Notes: generated by a model not told the origin, from the letters alone. A stretch of DNA of 64,000 nt from Conus ventricosus (GCA_018398815.1 CM031595.1:141680332-141744331), one strand, 5' to 3'; shown: positions 23,189-35,766, numbered from the stretch's first letter. A program made the numbers and translations.

Positions 23189-23855
23189 CTACAAAGAACC
23201 CAAGAACTGTCCATTAGTAAGACAATAAACAGACATGGATTTGAACACACGTAAGACAACACGGAGTGAGAGAGAGAGAAAAGCATGAAATAGAACAAGA
23301 TAGAGAGAGAAGCATAAAGTAGAACAACAGGTTTAAAAAAAAAAAAAAAGAAAAAGAACAATTTTCTTTTTCATGTTTTCCACTTATTTACATGTATATT
23401 TCATTGTTTTCATGAGGGGAAAGTGAACGAAGATATAAAGTAGTCACCACCAGAGGCAGTAATAAAGCACTAAAACACAGACATACACGCTCCAAATACT
23501 GTATGCAACTGACACTACCACCATCTCTTCACTCCCCATCCACTTCCTACCCAAACACTTCCCCCACCATCCCTTTGTCATTACACATAATACACATAAA
23601 AAATGCATGAAGCAGATACATGAGACAGGTCCAAAAACTTCAAGCATGAACTTTCGTTTCTTGGATGCCTCCATCTCCAACCCACCGTCAAACAAACACA
23701 CACGTGTTGAAGTGTATGCGAGTGTGTATGTGTGTGCCTTGTGTTTTGGCGAAGCCGTGTCAATCAGACATCTGTGGGTATGCACACATCTACAGTAGTG
23801 CACTGCATGTAATGCTACGATGTTTCTGGTTTAGGGTGGAGGTTGTGCGCATTAC

Positions 23856-23999
23856 CTCCCTCTCCTTAGGTCCCACATAGCGTGTGTTGTGCAGCATGAC
23901 TTTCTGAGCGTAGGGTTTGACAGACGCCATCTCCTCCGGCAGCTCCACCAGGTCCTTGAACTTCACATCCTCACAGTTTCCGTAGTCAATGTACTGAAT
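23856..23999 (-). CDS. STK31-like: Exon: Tudor core, strands 3-5, and linker helix
   Basis: It encodes IQYIDYGNCEDVKFKDLVEL, then PEEMASVKPYAQKVMLHNTR and YVGPKERE, with donor GTAATGCG. The x-Y-I-D-Y-G-N motif is the hallmark Tudor cage strand, with the conserved N in the binding pocket. The acceptor ending GTGAAG gives a phase-0 join. An upstream AG (TTATCAG) would add V-K but needs one extra base. The exon start is continuous with the array at 24,000-25,160, whose units repeat this acceptor and the KIQYID codons. Confidence 0.92.
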
Positions 24000-25160
24000 C
24001 TTCACTGATAATATAACACAGGTCACAACCTCAATGAACTGAAGTGTGAATCTTCACTTGAAAACATAACACAAGTCGCAACATTAGTGAACTGAATTTT
24101 CACATGACAAACAATATGAATCAAAATCAGTGTGTTCGATATCTTTGCATGAAAATATAGTCCAGGATCTGAATCTTCACTTGAGAAGATAGTACAGGTC
24201 AAAAAGTCAGTGAACTGAATCTTTTCCTAAAAGATTCAAGTCATAATCTGTGAATTCAAACTTTATTCAAAAATATCGCTCAGGTCACAAAATGTTGACT
24301 CTTCATATGAATATACAACTCAGGTCATAAAGTCAAGGTACTGAATCTTCATATGAAAATATAACTCAGTCCACAGTATACTCAGATTTCATCTGAAAAT
24401 GTAACTCAAGTCAAAAAGTCAATACACTGAGCCTTCATCTTAAAATAACTCATATCGAGTCATAACAAAATCAGTTTACCAAGTCTTCATCTGAAAATAT
24501 AAGTCTGGTCACAAAGTTAATACACTGAGCCTTCATCTAAAAGTGTAACTTGAATCACAAAGTTAATGTACTGAATTTCATCTGAAAATATAACTGACAT
24601 CACTGAGTAAATGCACTTAATCTTTACTAAAAGTATAACACAGATCACAAAGTCAATGCTCCGAATCTTTACTTGAAAATATAGTACAGGTCGCAAAGTC
24701 AATGCGCTGGATCTTTACTATGAAATATAACTCTGGTAACAAAGTAAATATTGAATCTTCACCTGAAAAATACAACTTGAGTTACAAAGTCAATGTATTG
24801 AATCTTAATCTGAAAATATAAAACTGATGACGAAGTCAATGTATTAAATCTTATCTGAAGATATACTCTGGATCACAAAATCAATTCATCAAATCTTCAT
24901 CTAAAATTATAACTTAAGTCATACAGACAATGTATTGAATGAATCTTCATACAAAATATAACTCAGGTCGTGCAGTCAATGTATTGCATCTTCATCTAAA
25001 ATATAGCACAAGTAACAAAGTCACTGCATTGAATCTTTACTTAAAAACATAACTTCATGTTACAGTGTCAGTGTATCATATTTGTGCCTTATGACACAAG
25101 TCACAAATGCAGTACATTCAGTCTTCACTGAAAATTCTTCACTTCAAAACAATACACAGT
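24000..25160 (-). repeat. ~47-bp array made of 3' splice-site copies of Tudor exon
   Basis: About 22-24 units. On minus a unit reads GTTATATTTTCAG then ATGAAGATTCAATACATTGA; the real exon reads GTTATATTATCAG then TGAAGATTCAGTACATTGAC. The units thus repeat the acceptor and the codons for KIQYID. Spacing is 45-50 bp with small indels. Confidence 0.92.
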
Positions 25161-25325
25161 TCATAGTGTCAGTGCACTGAATATACTGAATATATGCTTT
25201 CAGTTAGCAGATCTGCCTTAACACTATCATAAAGTACACATAGTCAAAATTGTCAATCTTCATCTCAAGTACCAGGTGTAAATGACATACAGAAAGAAAG
25301 ACAGCAACATAAAAACCACACAAAC

Positions 25326-25406
25326 CTTTTCACCACCGCCAGAGCTGTTTATCTTCAGCTGGCACCTATACCACTCTCCATCCTCCGAAAACTTGCCTCC
25401 GTAAAT
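25326..25406 (-). CDS. STK31-like: Exon: Tudor core, strands 1-2
   Basis: The acceptor is TTTATGTGTCAG and the donor GTTTGTGTGG, giving 27 codons, phase 0 to 0. It encodes IYGGKFSEDGEWYRCQLK then INSSGGGEK. The A/G-x-F-x-E-D-x-x-W-Y-R-C block carries aromatic residues that in Tudor domains form the methyl-arginine cage (W and Y here). This is the segment that most directly identifies the gene as STK31-like. Confidence 0.92.
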
Positions 25407-27208
25407 CTGACACATAAACATAAGCCATCCACTTCAAAACTACCTTCAGCAGATTTTGCATAACACAGCCTCTCCTGCATATTATAAATATCATTCATTT
25501 GAAAATAGGATTCATACAGATTTTACTCAACATTTGGCATTTTCCTGAAAAACAAGTTGCATCTTCATAAAAAACCAACACTTTTCTCACATATGTACCA
25601 CTCCTCTGAAAATCGGATTAACAGAGGTTTCAAATGTAATCATGCTTTGATCCGAAAATTCAGGCATGAAAACAGCAGAAGACAAAAAGAGAGAGGGGAG
25701 AAAGGTGGGGGTCCCGGAACCACAGATTGCACCAAGTAGGGCCTCTGGTGAGATTCAGGGACTTTGCCCCCTGAAGCATGGAGGGGGTGGGGGTGGGTGG
25801 GGGGGGGGGGGGGGGGGGTGCTAAGCATTTCTGAAGCCAACCATGGACAATGAAATGTACATGCAAGTTTTAAAGAGGCCTCCTGAAAATGACATTGTTG
25901 CAAGCATTTCAAAAAGTTTTGATGAGTATCAAAATGCAAATATGTATGAGGACCTGATGCCAGGACTTGTTACATTTCTAAAAATCTTCTTCACAAATTA
26001 GGTCTTAATGAGGGACAGTAGTAAATGTTTGAAACTAAAAATAAGCAAGAAAACGAACATGAGCACTAATCTGTTGCAGTGGAGAACACCCACACCAAAT
26101 TCAAAGACATAACACAAATCTTTTCCTGCTGAAAGACTTCTGTTATCAAAAGCATGTAAAGCTTTTCAATCTACCTACTCCACACACCTGAAATTCTAAA
26201 ATCACAATGTTCCGAGTAGAAAAAACGAATGTCCCAGTTTAGAGACCCCAGCTTCTGCCCATGTGTGAGCCAAGCAATACCCTCAACAGAAAGGGAGGCT
26301 TGTAAACTAGGACTCCACTACAACAGTGTTTGATATTAATAGCGGTAGGTCTTTACTCTCACTTTGACAAGCCCTCCCCTCCACCCCCCAAAACAAATCA
26401 GTTGTGGTTATGGTAACCCTTGAGACACTATATTTTTTGTTTGCCAGTGCTAAATTGTTTTCAATAGATAGAAACAAAGAAAGAAACATTCACACACTAT
26501 CTGATGGTATTATAGAGAATGAATTGCTCCCTGTCCAATTTCAAGTGTCAAAAAAGGAGGAGGTAATTCTCTGTGCATGCCTCTCCACCACCCTCTCCCC
26601 CTCTCAAAAAACAAACAAAACTTGCATTCAAACTGGTGCAATCTGACATTAATCTCAGCATCCAGAGGTGCATTATCCATTTTTCTGTCCATCATGGACA
26701 CCACCACTAATTTGTACAATTGCTGTTGATATCCTTCACTTGTGAATATCATGCTGATGTGATGCATGTCATTCTGCTCACACAAAGAAGTTTAAACGAA
26801 ATCTGAAGACGTCAGAGTCATCTGGTGACATACCAAATACAAGCATTCAGCTGATTTCCCCAACTCTTTTCCTCACCCTTTCCCTACCCTTCACCACCCA
26901 AATCAAGCAGTAATTTGATCAGTTTTTTTAAGCCCAGCAAGGAGCAGAACAGTTGTCTTTGAGCTGAACAAAGAAGCTAAATTTCGATTTTACACCAATG
27001 AGAAATTTTTTAAAATCTTCATTGCTGATAAAAGTATGTATCCACTGAGCTTGCAAGGCAAGCATCCACTGGCCATTTAGGGGGAGGAGGAAGGCTTTCC
27101 CAGACTATTCTGGGCTTAGCATTACAGTGTTTTTAAACAGATAGATAAAAAAAAAATGTAGGACCAGAGTGATCATGCAAAGGACAGTATGAGTACAGGG
27201 CGACTTAC
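25407..27208. other. Intron with G tract
   Basis: Non-coding. A G-rich tract at about 25,780-25,820 (T/G then a G run of about 19) could form a quadruplex. Otherwise nothing is recognised. Confidence 0.6.
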
Positions 27209-27361
27209 CTTTCCAGGCTCAGGCCGACTCTGCAATGTGGGAGCATTTGCGCAGATTTCAGCCAATTTCGCCCTGAGATTTTCCACTTCAACCTGAAGAG
27301 TCTCGTTCAGATCTTGACACCAGTACAGCGTGGGAGTCTCAACGTGTGTCACGTACATAAG
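27209..27361 (-). CDS. STK31-like: Exon: Tudor domain N-terminal part
   Basis: The acceptor is GTTGTTGAACAG and the donor GTAAGTCGC, giving 51 codons, phase 0 to 0. It encodes LMYVTHVETPTLYWCQDLNE, then a helix-forming stretch with VENLRAKLAEICANAP, ending SRPEPGK. The pattern of beta strand, then F/Y-W-x-Q, then amphipathic helix is the standard opening of extended Tudor domains (V-x-x-V-x-S-P-x-x-F/Y-W-x-Q), where the helix precedes the aromatic-cage core in the next exon. The helix length and the closing GK just before IYGG match the STK31 family. Confidence 0.88.
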
Positions 27362-29738
27362 CTGTTCAACAACCAGTCAGAAATGTCTCACTTTAGACAA
27401 CACGAATCATTTTGAGAAGTGATAAAGAGTTTTGGTCTATCAACACATCTTACATGTTGCTTTAGTTACCATTCACCTAGTGACTCAGTATGCATGATAA
27501 CAGACATGGAAGAAGATGGTTTAGTTTAATGTCCACTCAGCATGACTTTTATTATTTTTAGTGACATACTGTGTACTGCTTTGAAAAGGAGGCACCCTGC
27601 ATAGTCCTTCCCTCCCACAGGAGCCTGGATCAAATTATTCGTTTGTTTGTAGTCGGTGTTCTCTTCTTCCATTGTCAGTCGTCCTAGAATGAGTCTGAGT
27701 GATGATAGTGCCTTCCCTTGTTGCCTTCCCTCCATGGCCGTTTTCAAGACTATCAGGCGGCCTTCTTCTTGCTGAGTGGTGACGGTCCTGTGCTGTCTGA
27801 GGCCAACTCAGGAAACATGTAGGACAACAATCACCTAGGTCCACATCCATTTTGTGCCTGTGGAGAACGTTATCACCACTCCCTTCCCCATGGAGAGGGC
27901 CCTGCTGGTCGTGCCAGCCACAGTGAAGTTGCACAGTGGCAGCTGCTCATTGCCCAACTGCCCCACAGCCTCAAGAGCCGTCCTACAGCAACACTTGCTA
28001 GATCCATCTGCATTGCTGATGACAAAGAAATTAGGTTGTATTGCCATGTGCCTACCTGTCACATCGGCCCCTTCCAACGATAATGCCACTTCAAGCAGGT
28101 ATGTTGACAATGTCAAACATGGACATACAGTGAGCATGATACACGTGCTGTAACTTGTGATGAATGTGCAGCATCAGCTCTGCAAGAACTGGTTTGTGGC
28201 TCCAGCACAATTTGTCATGATCAATATCAATGTGTATGTAGAGTTGTGTTTGCTATGAACTTTTACATGTCCAAGCTTCAAGTCAGTTGAATCTTCGTCA
28301 GTTGAGTCTTTTTTCAACATTTCATTTTCATATTTGACTTCTGCCATTAGTTAAAATATATTACTTGAAAACAGCTTAGCTGTTGCCCAGAGTGGCCTTG
28401 GTTCCCTTATCATCCACTAGAAGATGAAATGCACTTTATTCCTTACAAATTAATGATGTAATGACGCATAAACAAAAATATATAACCTCACAAAACCTAA
28501 AATCAACTTACCCTGGTTTTCACATTCTACCTGCTGAATTAAGAGTAATTTATCATAACAGGAACTAATTTCAGTGACTTCACACAAACAAAACATGAAG
28601 AAAAAAAACCAAGAATACTCAACAACGGACACAACCGCTTGTCAGTTTCTTTCACATTGTATTTGCCAGTGAGCAGACAGATTTTTTCCCAAAGTTTCTT
28701 TGAGAACAATAGTTTAGCCACCAAAGCATAGACATTCAGACATTCTCCACCCATTCAACTCAGGCCAACAATGCCAGTGCAGCCAGTACAGCAGCAGCAG
28801 CATTGCTTTGCATTGCAAAAGATTGTGGCTGCTCATCTACATCAAATCTGCAAAATTTTATAAGCTGTGATCATAGCCAAATTTCTAATAATTTTGGATA
28901 ATCTATAACAAAATGAATATCATTTTCTGTGAAAAAGAACTGCATGAAACTATTCTATTCGTATGCTTAGCATTGTTTCTTATGGAAATTTCTTTTTGTG
29001 TGTGTGTGTATTATATCTTCTATAAATATATGCCGGTTTGATCATTTGTAATGACTGCAGTACCAGATTAACTCCACTCTTAAATCTTGAGTGGTTCGTA
29101 CTGAATCAATAGGCAATTGATAATTATTCAATTACAGGTATGCAAGGAAGATGTAATTTTATTGGAATTAAAACAAGTCTATCAGGATGTATCGAGCCTG
29201 GCTTCTGCGATGATTCCATAAAACTAATCCTCCCTATAGGTCATAAGTCCAGTGGCCACACTGTTCTTGAAATGGATGGCCATGCAGTGCCTGATACTCC
29301 CATGATTCCTCACTGCGTCTTCACAACTTCATTATAATTCTATTGTTAAATACCATGTTTCATGCATAAGTCTAGTTAATGGAAACTTGAGAGATTCAAT
29401 TGATCATTTCTATATACAGAAACTGGTAACTTGCATATAGTATTGACATACTCTTGTTACCTTCCTTTGGAATGCCTCATTGTCTTTCTTTTTTTTTTTT
29501 TTTTTTTGTTGTTGCTAGCACAGGTATGGTGCTCTCCTTCCCTCTCTCTTTCTCTCCTTTCTTTGATGTATCTGCTTTAAATTTCTCTCTCTCTTTCTTG
29601 CTCACTAGCTTTGTTTTGCACTTGCTCTTACGTCTCTTTCCGACATGACAACACGAATGCACACACAGAAACGCATACACAAAAGCACACACATATGTAA
29701 TTTAAACATTTTTAACAATTTTAAAAAAAATTACATAC
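27362..29738. other. Intron with an unidentified double-open stretch
   Basis: At 27,835-28,153 both strands are open for about 100 codons, with a further open stretch on minus at 27,526-27,934. GC is higher than in the flanks. It could be a decayed transposable element; no motif is recognised. A poly-T at 29,491-29,508 lies near a TC-rich stretch. Confidence 0.4.
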
Positions 29739-29785
29739 CACTGACCCAGGAAGGCGGTTGGCCCATAATGCAGAGGTATATTGGT
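29739..29785 (-). CDS. Exon: lead-in to Tudor domain (47 nt)
   Basis: The acceptor is TTTAATTTCTAG and the donor GTATGTAA. Read with one base from the preceding exon it gives QYTSALWANRLPGSV and ends in phase 0. It joins the next exon in frame as PGSV-LMYVTHVETPTLYWCQ, a typical first Tudor strand with an aromatic W. The other two frames are also open but do not match the next exon's phase. Confidence 0.65.
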
Positions 29786-29930
29786 CTAGAAATTAAACAC
29801 AAAAGAAAAATCATAACAATAATATCACCATAACAATAACAATAACAATAAAACAATCAGGCAAGGTACAATATTAATTACAATGACAGGAATACAATAA
29901 TGATAATGATACTACTTTTACAACTACTGG

Positions 29931-30281
29931 CTACTGATGATAATAGTCATAATAAAGCAAAATCAATGTAAAATTTGCCATTAGCAATGCATTAACTCTG
30001 ACATTTGGATCATTATTAGTGAATTGTATCACAAGAACAGAACTGTACTGATCCAGTAAATCACAAACAAATAACTTTTCTTTTAAACAAATTTTTTTTT
30101 TTAACAAACATCCACATTCTCTATGTGGTTTCAAAGTAATGTGAGTCTGAGAGGCTAGAAGTTCCCACATAACTTCAGATATAGGTCCATTAAATATCCA
30201 TGCAGAAAGAACAGACTGTGGACACACATGTTGGCTGTAGCTTCAAGTAAACACAAAGCAATTTTCAGTGTCATGCCAACG
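29931..30281 (-). other. Possible exon or orphan open stretch
   Basis: A good acceptor (TTTTTGTCTGCAG, ending near 30,282) is followed by DVGMTLKIALCLLEATANMC. A frame shift later, a 98-codon open stretch includes SAWIFNGPISEVMWELLASQ. No donor fits well and no family is recognised. It may be part of the STK31-like gene that joins the exons at 30,956 and 29,739, or it may be chance. Confidence 0.25.
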
Positions 30282-30955
30282 TCCTGCAGACAAAAAGGAA
30301 GAAAATACTACAAATGCAGTAGATAGGAGTGGAAGGGGCAATGGGAAAGGTGAAAAAAAAAAAGTAGACAGTGCTCTACTAGAGCACCCGTTTCATATCG
30401 CAAAGTAACATAATTGCTGGTTTCAACTATATTAACAACAAGTTTTCATTTAGATTTATGTCATCGATTGGAAAAAAATCAAGGATTAGAAGTGGCATTC
30501 CAAAAATTTCCAGCAGCAAAAATGACGAGGAAATCAACTGAAAGAAAAGTGGAAATCAGATAAAAGATGACAAATAACATGCCTGTTATTTTTTCATGGC
30601 TATTACAACTACAGGACCCTTTCAGGGCTGGTTACCATACACACAAAAATCCCGTCGTGAAAGAAAAAAAACCTATACACTGCCCAATATGATGCTATAC
30701 TATTGACCAATAAAACCTAGTTTTGGAGACTTTGGATAGTGTTTAACAATACTACCACTTGTAGTTAGATTTCTGAAAAAGAAAAAAGGTCAAATATCAT
30801 AAACTGTGATGAGGAAGAAAGTGTAAAGACTTCTTAGAACAGAGACAGAGAAATACGGCAGGAAAAACAGAAAATTAGAAGAATCATGAAAAAAAAAGAC
30901 AATCATAAAAAACGAAAGAGAATCACAGAGACAGAGAAAAAAGGAAAATACTAAC

Positions 30956-30987
30956 ACATTTTCCTGAAGGTGGAGACATAACTCATT
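30956..30987 (-). CDS. Possible small exon
   Basis: The acceptor TTCTTCTTTTCAG has a strong pyrimidine tract. The exon reads NELCLHLQEN and continues from phase 0. Two overlapping donors are possible (GTGTTAGT, or two bases later GTTAGTAT). The link to the next certain exon (29,739, which needs one leading base) is not resolved by either, so another exon probably lies in between. It may include the open stretch at 29,931-30,281. Confidence 0.4.
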
Positions 30988-31519
30988 CTGAAAAGAAGAA
31001 GAAAAAAAGAAGCGTCAAGGGGCATGGACACAGTTTTACAAAAGAAAAACCTAGTAATGACCACACCGGACCCGTCACTACAGTAGTGACAAGTAAACAG
31101 GTGTACAGCAGTGACAGATAACATAAATGCAATTAGCCAACAACAAATCATGTACGCACTAAAACGACAGACGAAAGAAAGGAGAAAGCAGAACATGGGG
31201 ACGGTCAGCGCCAAACATGAGCAAACAGTCTCCATGGTGAAATGGCGGTCACTGGGAGGTGGCCAGGTTGAACCTCTGAGGCATCTACTGGCTGGCTTTT
31301 TCAGCCCTCACACAGACCCAAGAACTGCTGGGACTTGGAAGTGTTATCACCAAAAACTCCAACACAGCCAGGTCAGCAACAAGCCATTTCTCACAATGGG
31401 TGCAAACTCACAGCTTTAATGTTCTAACACCCAAATGGAAGGAAAATGGAACATTCTCGTAACGCAGCTGCAGGTACTCAGGAGAATCCGAATGAAGGCT
31501 GTAACGTAACGTTTCTTAC

Positions 31520-31569
31520 CTCTCCTTCAGGGCCTGGTGACGGAGATCCTGTGGGCTCCACTGCAGGCA
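31520..31569 (-). CDS. Exon: Pro/Glu-rich linker (50 nt)
   Basis: The acceptor is GTTGTGGTGACAG, immediately next to a (CA/GT)n tract, and the donor is GTAAGAAAC. With the leftover G of the previous exon it reads [17 protein letters not shown] and ends in phase 0. It is short and has no domain, but the phase fit and both splice sites are good. The microsatellite at 31,580-31,690 occupies the place of a normal polypyrimidine tract. Confidence 0.65.
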
Positions 31570-31579
31570 CTGTCACCAC

Positions 31580-31635
<56 letters not shown>

Positions 31636-31690
31636 TACATACACACACACGCGCGCCCGCGCACACACACACACACACACAGACACACAC
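31580..31690. repeat. (CA)n microsatellite beside exon acceptor
   Basis: CA dinucleotides with a GCGCGCCCGCGC interruption. It begins about 10 bp from the acceptor of the exon at 31,520-31,569. Confidence 0.95.
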
Positions 31691-32362
31691 GATTCAAAAA
31701 CATGCATACAATCAACAACACTTTATTCTGACAGACGATTAGTGCAGCATGCTAGTACATGAAGAGATTAGGGACAAGGAAATATTAACACCTGACAAAG
31801 GTGAGTCATAAAGTTCGACATAGGTGACAAGAAACCCTGCTGACAGTTATGTAACTGTAATAAACTCACTGATAACAAGCATGTGCTCATATGTGAAAAC
31901 TCACCATAGATAAGAAAGGTTAAATAAGAAAAGTTAAATACATACAGATAAAATGTGAAATGAGCTACTCTCCTTGGTTTTAGATGTGGGTGCTGCGCTG
32001 AACTGAGCTACACTAAAACTGCAAGTGGCAAGTTAAAAAAAAAGTTAAAATAAAAACGCAAATACCATAGAAATTGAAAAATCTCACTATGTCAAGTGTG
32101 TTACCAATAACGAGTGGAAAAGAAAAAAACAGTCACACCCCCACACACACACACACACACACACACACTGAAATGAACATGATAAAACTGACAGATATCA
32201 TGTGTTTGTGTCAGTATAATGTAAAGTGAAGAAAGCAAGAAAACAAAAACCAACTCCCCGAAAAGTGTGGTGTCAGAAATGAGCAACATTAAACACACAC
32301 AGAGAGACTCAAAAAACAGATCAAAAACAAAAAAACATAAAACCCCACCCCTCTGATATCAG

Positions 32363-32366
32363 GTGT

Positions 32367-32441
<75 letters not shown>

Positions 32442-32532
32442 CTGAGAAGTCTGCAACAATTTTCTTAAAAATCACTGATGCTGATGTGAATTTAGCAATG
32501 GTAACACACATGCAAACACACACACACACACA

Positions 32533-32575
<43 letters not shown>
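32363..32575. repeat. (GT)n and (CA)n microsatellites in opposite orientation
   Basis: A GT tract of about 75 bp (32,363-32,438) and a CA tract (32,513-32,575) are 75 bp apart. They are complementary and could form a hairpin. The intron at 31,700-32,360 shows nothing else apart from a short CA tract at 32,146-32,168. Confidence 0.9.
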
Positions 32576-32577
<2 letters not shown>

Positions 32578-32579
32578 CA

Positions 32580-33842
32580 GTGATGGCAGAGTAAAGGATA
32601 TGACCACACTGACATCAGACATGTGCCAATAAGTGAGAAGGAACATCAGGTGTTGCACCAATACAGTGACCACCAATCAAAACCTCATGGATGTCAGGTG
32701 TGCACGCCAGTAATGTGAGAAGTAACCATTAATCAGAAACTCACTGTCAGGTGTATGCTCCAGAAAAGTGAGATGAGATCACCAATAACAAACTCTCTGA
32801 TTTCAGGTGTGGGTACCAGTAAAACGAAATATGACCACCAATAAGAAACTCACTGATGTCAGGTGTGTGCACCAGAAAAGTGAGATGAGATCACCAATTG
32901 CAAACTCTGATTTCAGGTGTGGGTACCAGTAAAACGAAATATGACCACCAATAAGAAACTCGATCACATCAGGTGTGTGCACAAAGAAAGTGTGATGTGA
33001 CTGCCAAAACAGAAACTCGATGATGTCAGGTGTGTGTGCCAGCAATACGCTCACCGATCCTAGATGAGTGCCCATAAAGTACCCCAGTAAAAATAAATCT
33101 GATATGACACGAATAGAAGCTCACTAATCTGGTTATATGCACATTACCTCCCATGCATTCTTCAACTTGAATATGTAAAAGAAACTTTAACTTGCATGTA
33201 CTCATGCACATGGTACTTTGAGAAACTTGCTTTTCAATTCTTCACACAAAAGAGTACACAGAGATAATTGTGGATATTGTCAATCTCAGGTGTGTGCCCT
33301 GTAAGTGAAATGTGACTGCTGATAAAAAAACTCACTGATCTCAAATGTATCCCCTGGTAAAGTGAGATGCATCCCAAAGACACAAATTCACAGAGGTCAG
33401 GTGTGTGTGCCAGTAAAGTAAGATGTGATCACCAATGAGAACTCACTGATCTCAGGTGTGTGCCCCACTGAAGTGAATTATGACCACCCATAAGAAACTC
33501 ACTGATCTCAGGTGTGTGCCACAGTGAAGTACATTGTGACCACTCATAAGAAATTCACTTATGTCAGGTGTGTGCCCTGGCAGAGCGAGATGTGTACCCC
33601 AATCAGAAACTCACTGATGTTGGGTGTCTGCGTCAGTAAAGTGAGATGTGACCGCCAACAAAGAAAGCTTACTGATCTCAGGTGTGTGCACCATAAAAAC
33701 GAGATGCGACCACAAATAAATACTCACCGATCTCATTAAAGCTGTGATGTGAGCACCAGCAAGTTTCTGATGTAATGTGCATGTTCACATATAGTAAGAA
33801 GCAAGAAACCCATTAAAAAAAAAAGAACAATTAGGAACTCAC
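32580..33842 (-). repeat. ~55-60 bp array made of 5' splice-site copies of linker exon
   Basis: About 18-20 units. On minus a unit reads GGGCACACACCTGAGATCA then GTGAGTTTCTTAT; the real exon end reads GGGCAAAAATCCTGACATTG then GTGAGTTCCTAAT. GTGAGT is kept in most copies, so decoy donors are strong. Confidence 0.88.
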
Positions 33843-33985
33843 CAATGTCAGGATTTTTGCCCAATTGAGTTTTGCCGGTACCATCCTTAGTGGCCACCCA
33901 GGTGCCCCCTGTTACCACCACCCCGGACCCACCACCACTGCCACTTACACCACCTCCGCCTGCTCCTGCACCAGCCGGTGGTTTG
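33843..33985 (-). CDS. Exon: Gly/Pro-rich linker
   Basis: The acceptor is GTTTACAG and the donor GTGAGTTCC. It encodes KPPAGAGAGGGGVSGSGGGS and then GVVVTGGTWVATKDGTGKTQ and LGKNPDI. No domain is recognised; it looks like a flexible linker between the RRM-like and Tudor parts. Entry in phase 2 and exit in phase 1 agree with both neighbours. The donor side passes directly into the intronic array at 32,580-33,842. Confidence 0.75.
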
Positions 33986-35419
33986 CTGTAAACACAAAGT
34001 TTGATTAGATAATCCCTGTTTGACAGGCATACCTGTGTATCTGCATCATCTGATTTGGATGAGTACTCCCTGCGGCACATCCTTCTAATACACCTATTTT
34101 GTATAAATGCACAGTTGTATAGGTGCACACACACACACACACACCACACACACACACACATATACACACATACTACATCAGCCCTGAGTGGCCCTTTGCG
34201 GTCGGCTGGGCTATAAGCAACATTATCTGATCTGACATACATACACACACACATACCACAGTTTAAGCTGAAAATGTGAAATCAACAGAAAAAGAAATCA
34301 GATCAATTTAACAGCCTTCAATTATGACTACTGCTAGAAAAACCCACAAGGGCTTTGGCCAGAACGAACAAACTGCTCCCCTGAACAGACTTTCAGTACA
34401 ATCATTTTAATCGTTTACTAATAGACTGAACTTAACAATCAACAAGAGCACTTTTATGCATGTACTTTTTATGCATGTATAAGCATAGTGGCATACAAAC
34501 TGATTATTACAACCTCTGTCTTTAAGGTTATTTTCTCATCCACATTGTTGGTCTCATTGTCTGTCAGAGTCTGTCAGCAAGATTATGCAAAAACAATGAA
34601 CTGATTTTAATGAAACCTGCTGGTGAGTCATCTCGGATGAATCCATGAAATTTGGTACAGATCAAGATCAAGCAAAGCTTCAGGAATTTTGCTCACTTTC
34701 TTCAACATTGCAAGACAAGGCATTTTTTGACATTTCTGTGAATTTCTCAAAAAAAAAAATGCATGAAATATATTCAAGCAATTTACATGTACTGTTACCT
34801 AAGTGGGTTTTTTTTTTGTAAGATCTTGTGTGGATACAGAAGACAGCCTGAACCCTGTGAGCAAACTAACATTCATACTGGAACAGGGATACATACTTTG
34901 TCAGAGTTTACCAACAAACTAAGCTAGGATCTACGCTTCCATCAAAGGATGGCCGAGATGGTGAGGATCCAAGAAGGTACAACCATTTTGATGTTCAATG
35001 TATTTACAATAGGTTTGGATAGACACAATGGATTCCAGACTGGTTTCATTAAAGTCTAGGGTACTGTTCAATCTTGGCGGGCATCTGCTTTCTCCTGAGT
35101 GCCCTTCTAGTGGATGTTTGTCTTGGATGACCAATCAGTGGATGGAGGGTACACAATCTTAGTAGATGCAACATGTCCAGCTATGCTCTTTCTCACTTTT
35201 TTTTCTTTTTTCATTTTCTTTCCATTATGCAACTACCGTCAGAAAAAAAAATTTTTAAAAAGAAAACAAAATATTAGGCTTGGTCATTACCAAGTCTGAC
35301 TCACTACAGCTGTGCTGGGGGTCATAAAAATAAGCCACAGATAGGAGCAAATGACATCTATAAAAAGTGACATAATAAAGAAAAATCAGCATGTGCATGC
35401 CAACAGATGTTCCTTGTGT

Positions 35420-35461
<42 letters not shown>

Positions 35462-35480
35462 ATGTGTGTGAGTGTCTGTG

Positions 35481-35554
<74 letters not shown>

Positions 35555-35661
35555 GTGCGTGTATGAGTGGATGTGTGCATGCATGCGTGAATGTGTGTGT
35601 GTGTGTGTTCATGCATACTTGCATGTATGCATGTGTGTAAATGTAAACATACATATCAGCA

Positions 35662-35709
<48 letters not shown>

Positions 35710-35766
35710 GTGTGTGTGTGTGTGTTAAGTACTTAACAGGCTTAAAAGCCAACAGCACAATCATAC
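33986..35766. other. Intron with CA/GT tracts
   Basis: CA tracts at 34,126-34,168, and two long GT tracts at 35,415-35,560 and 35,660-35,726. The rest is AT-rich with no coding signal. Confidence 0.7.

Noticed and set aside
24000..25160. CRISPR-like array from regular 47-bp spacing
   Set aside because: Units are continuous tandem copies without unique spacers, in animal DNA, and align to the adjacent exon.
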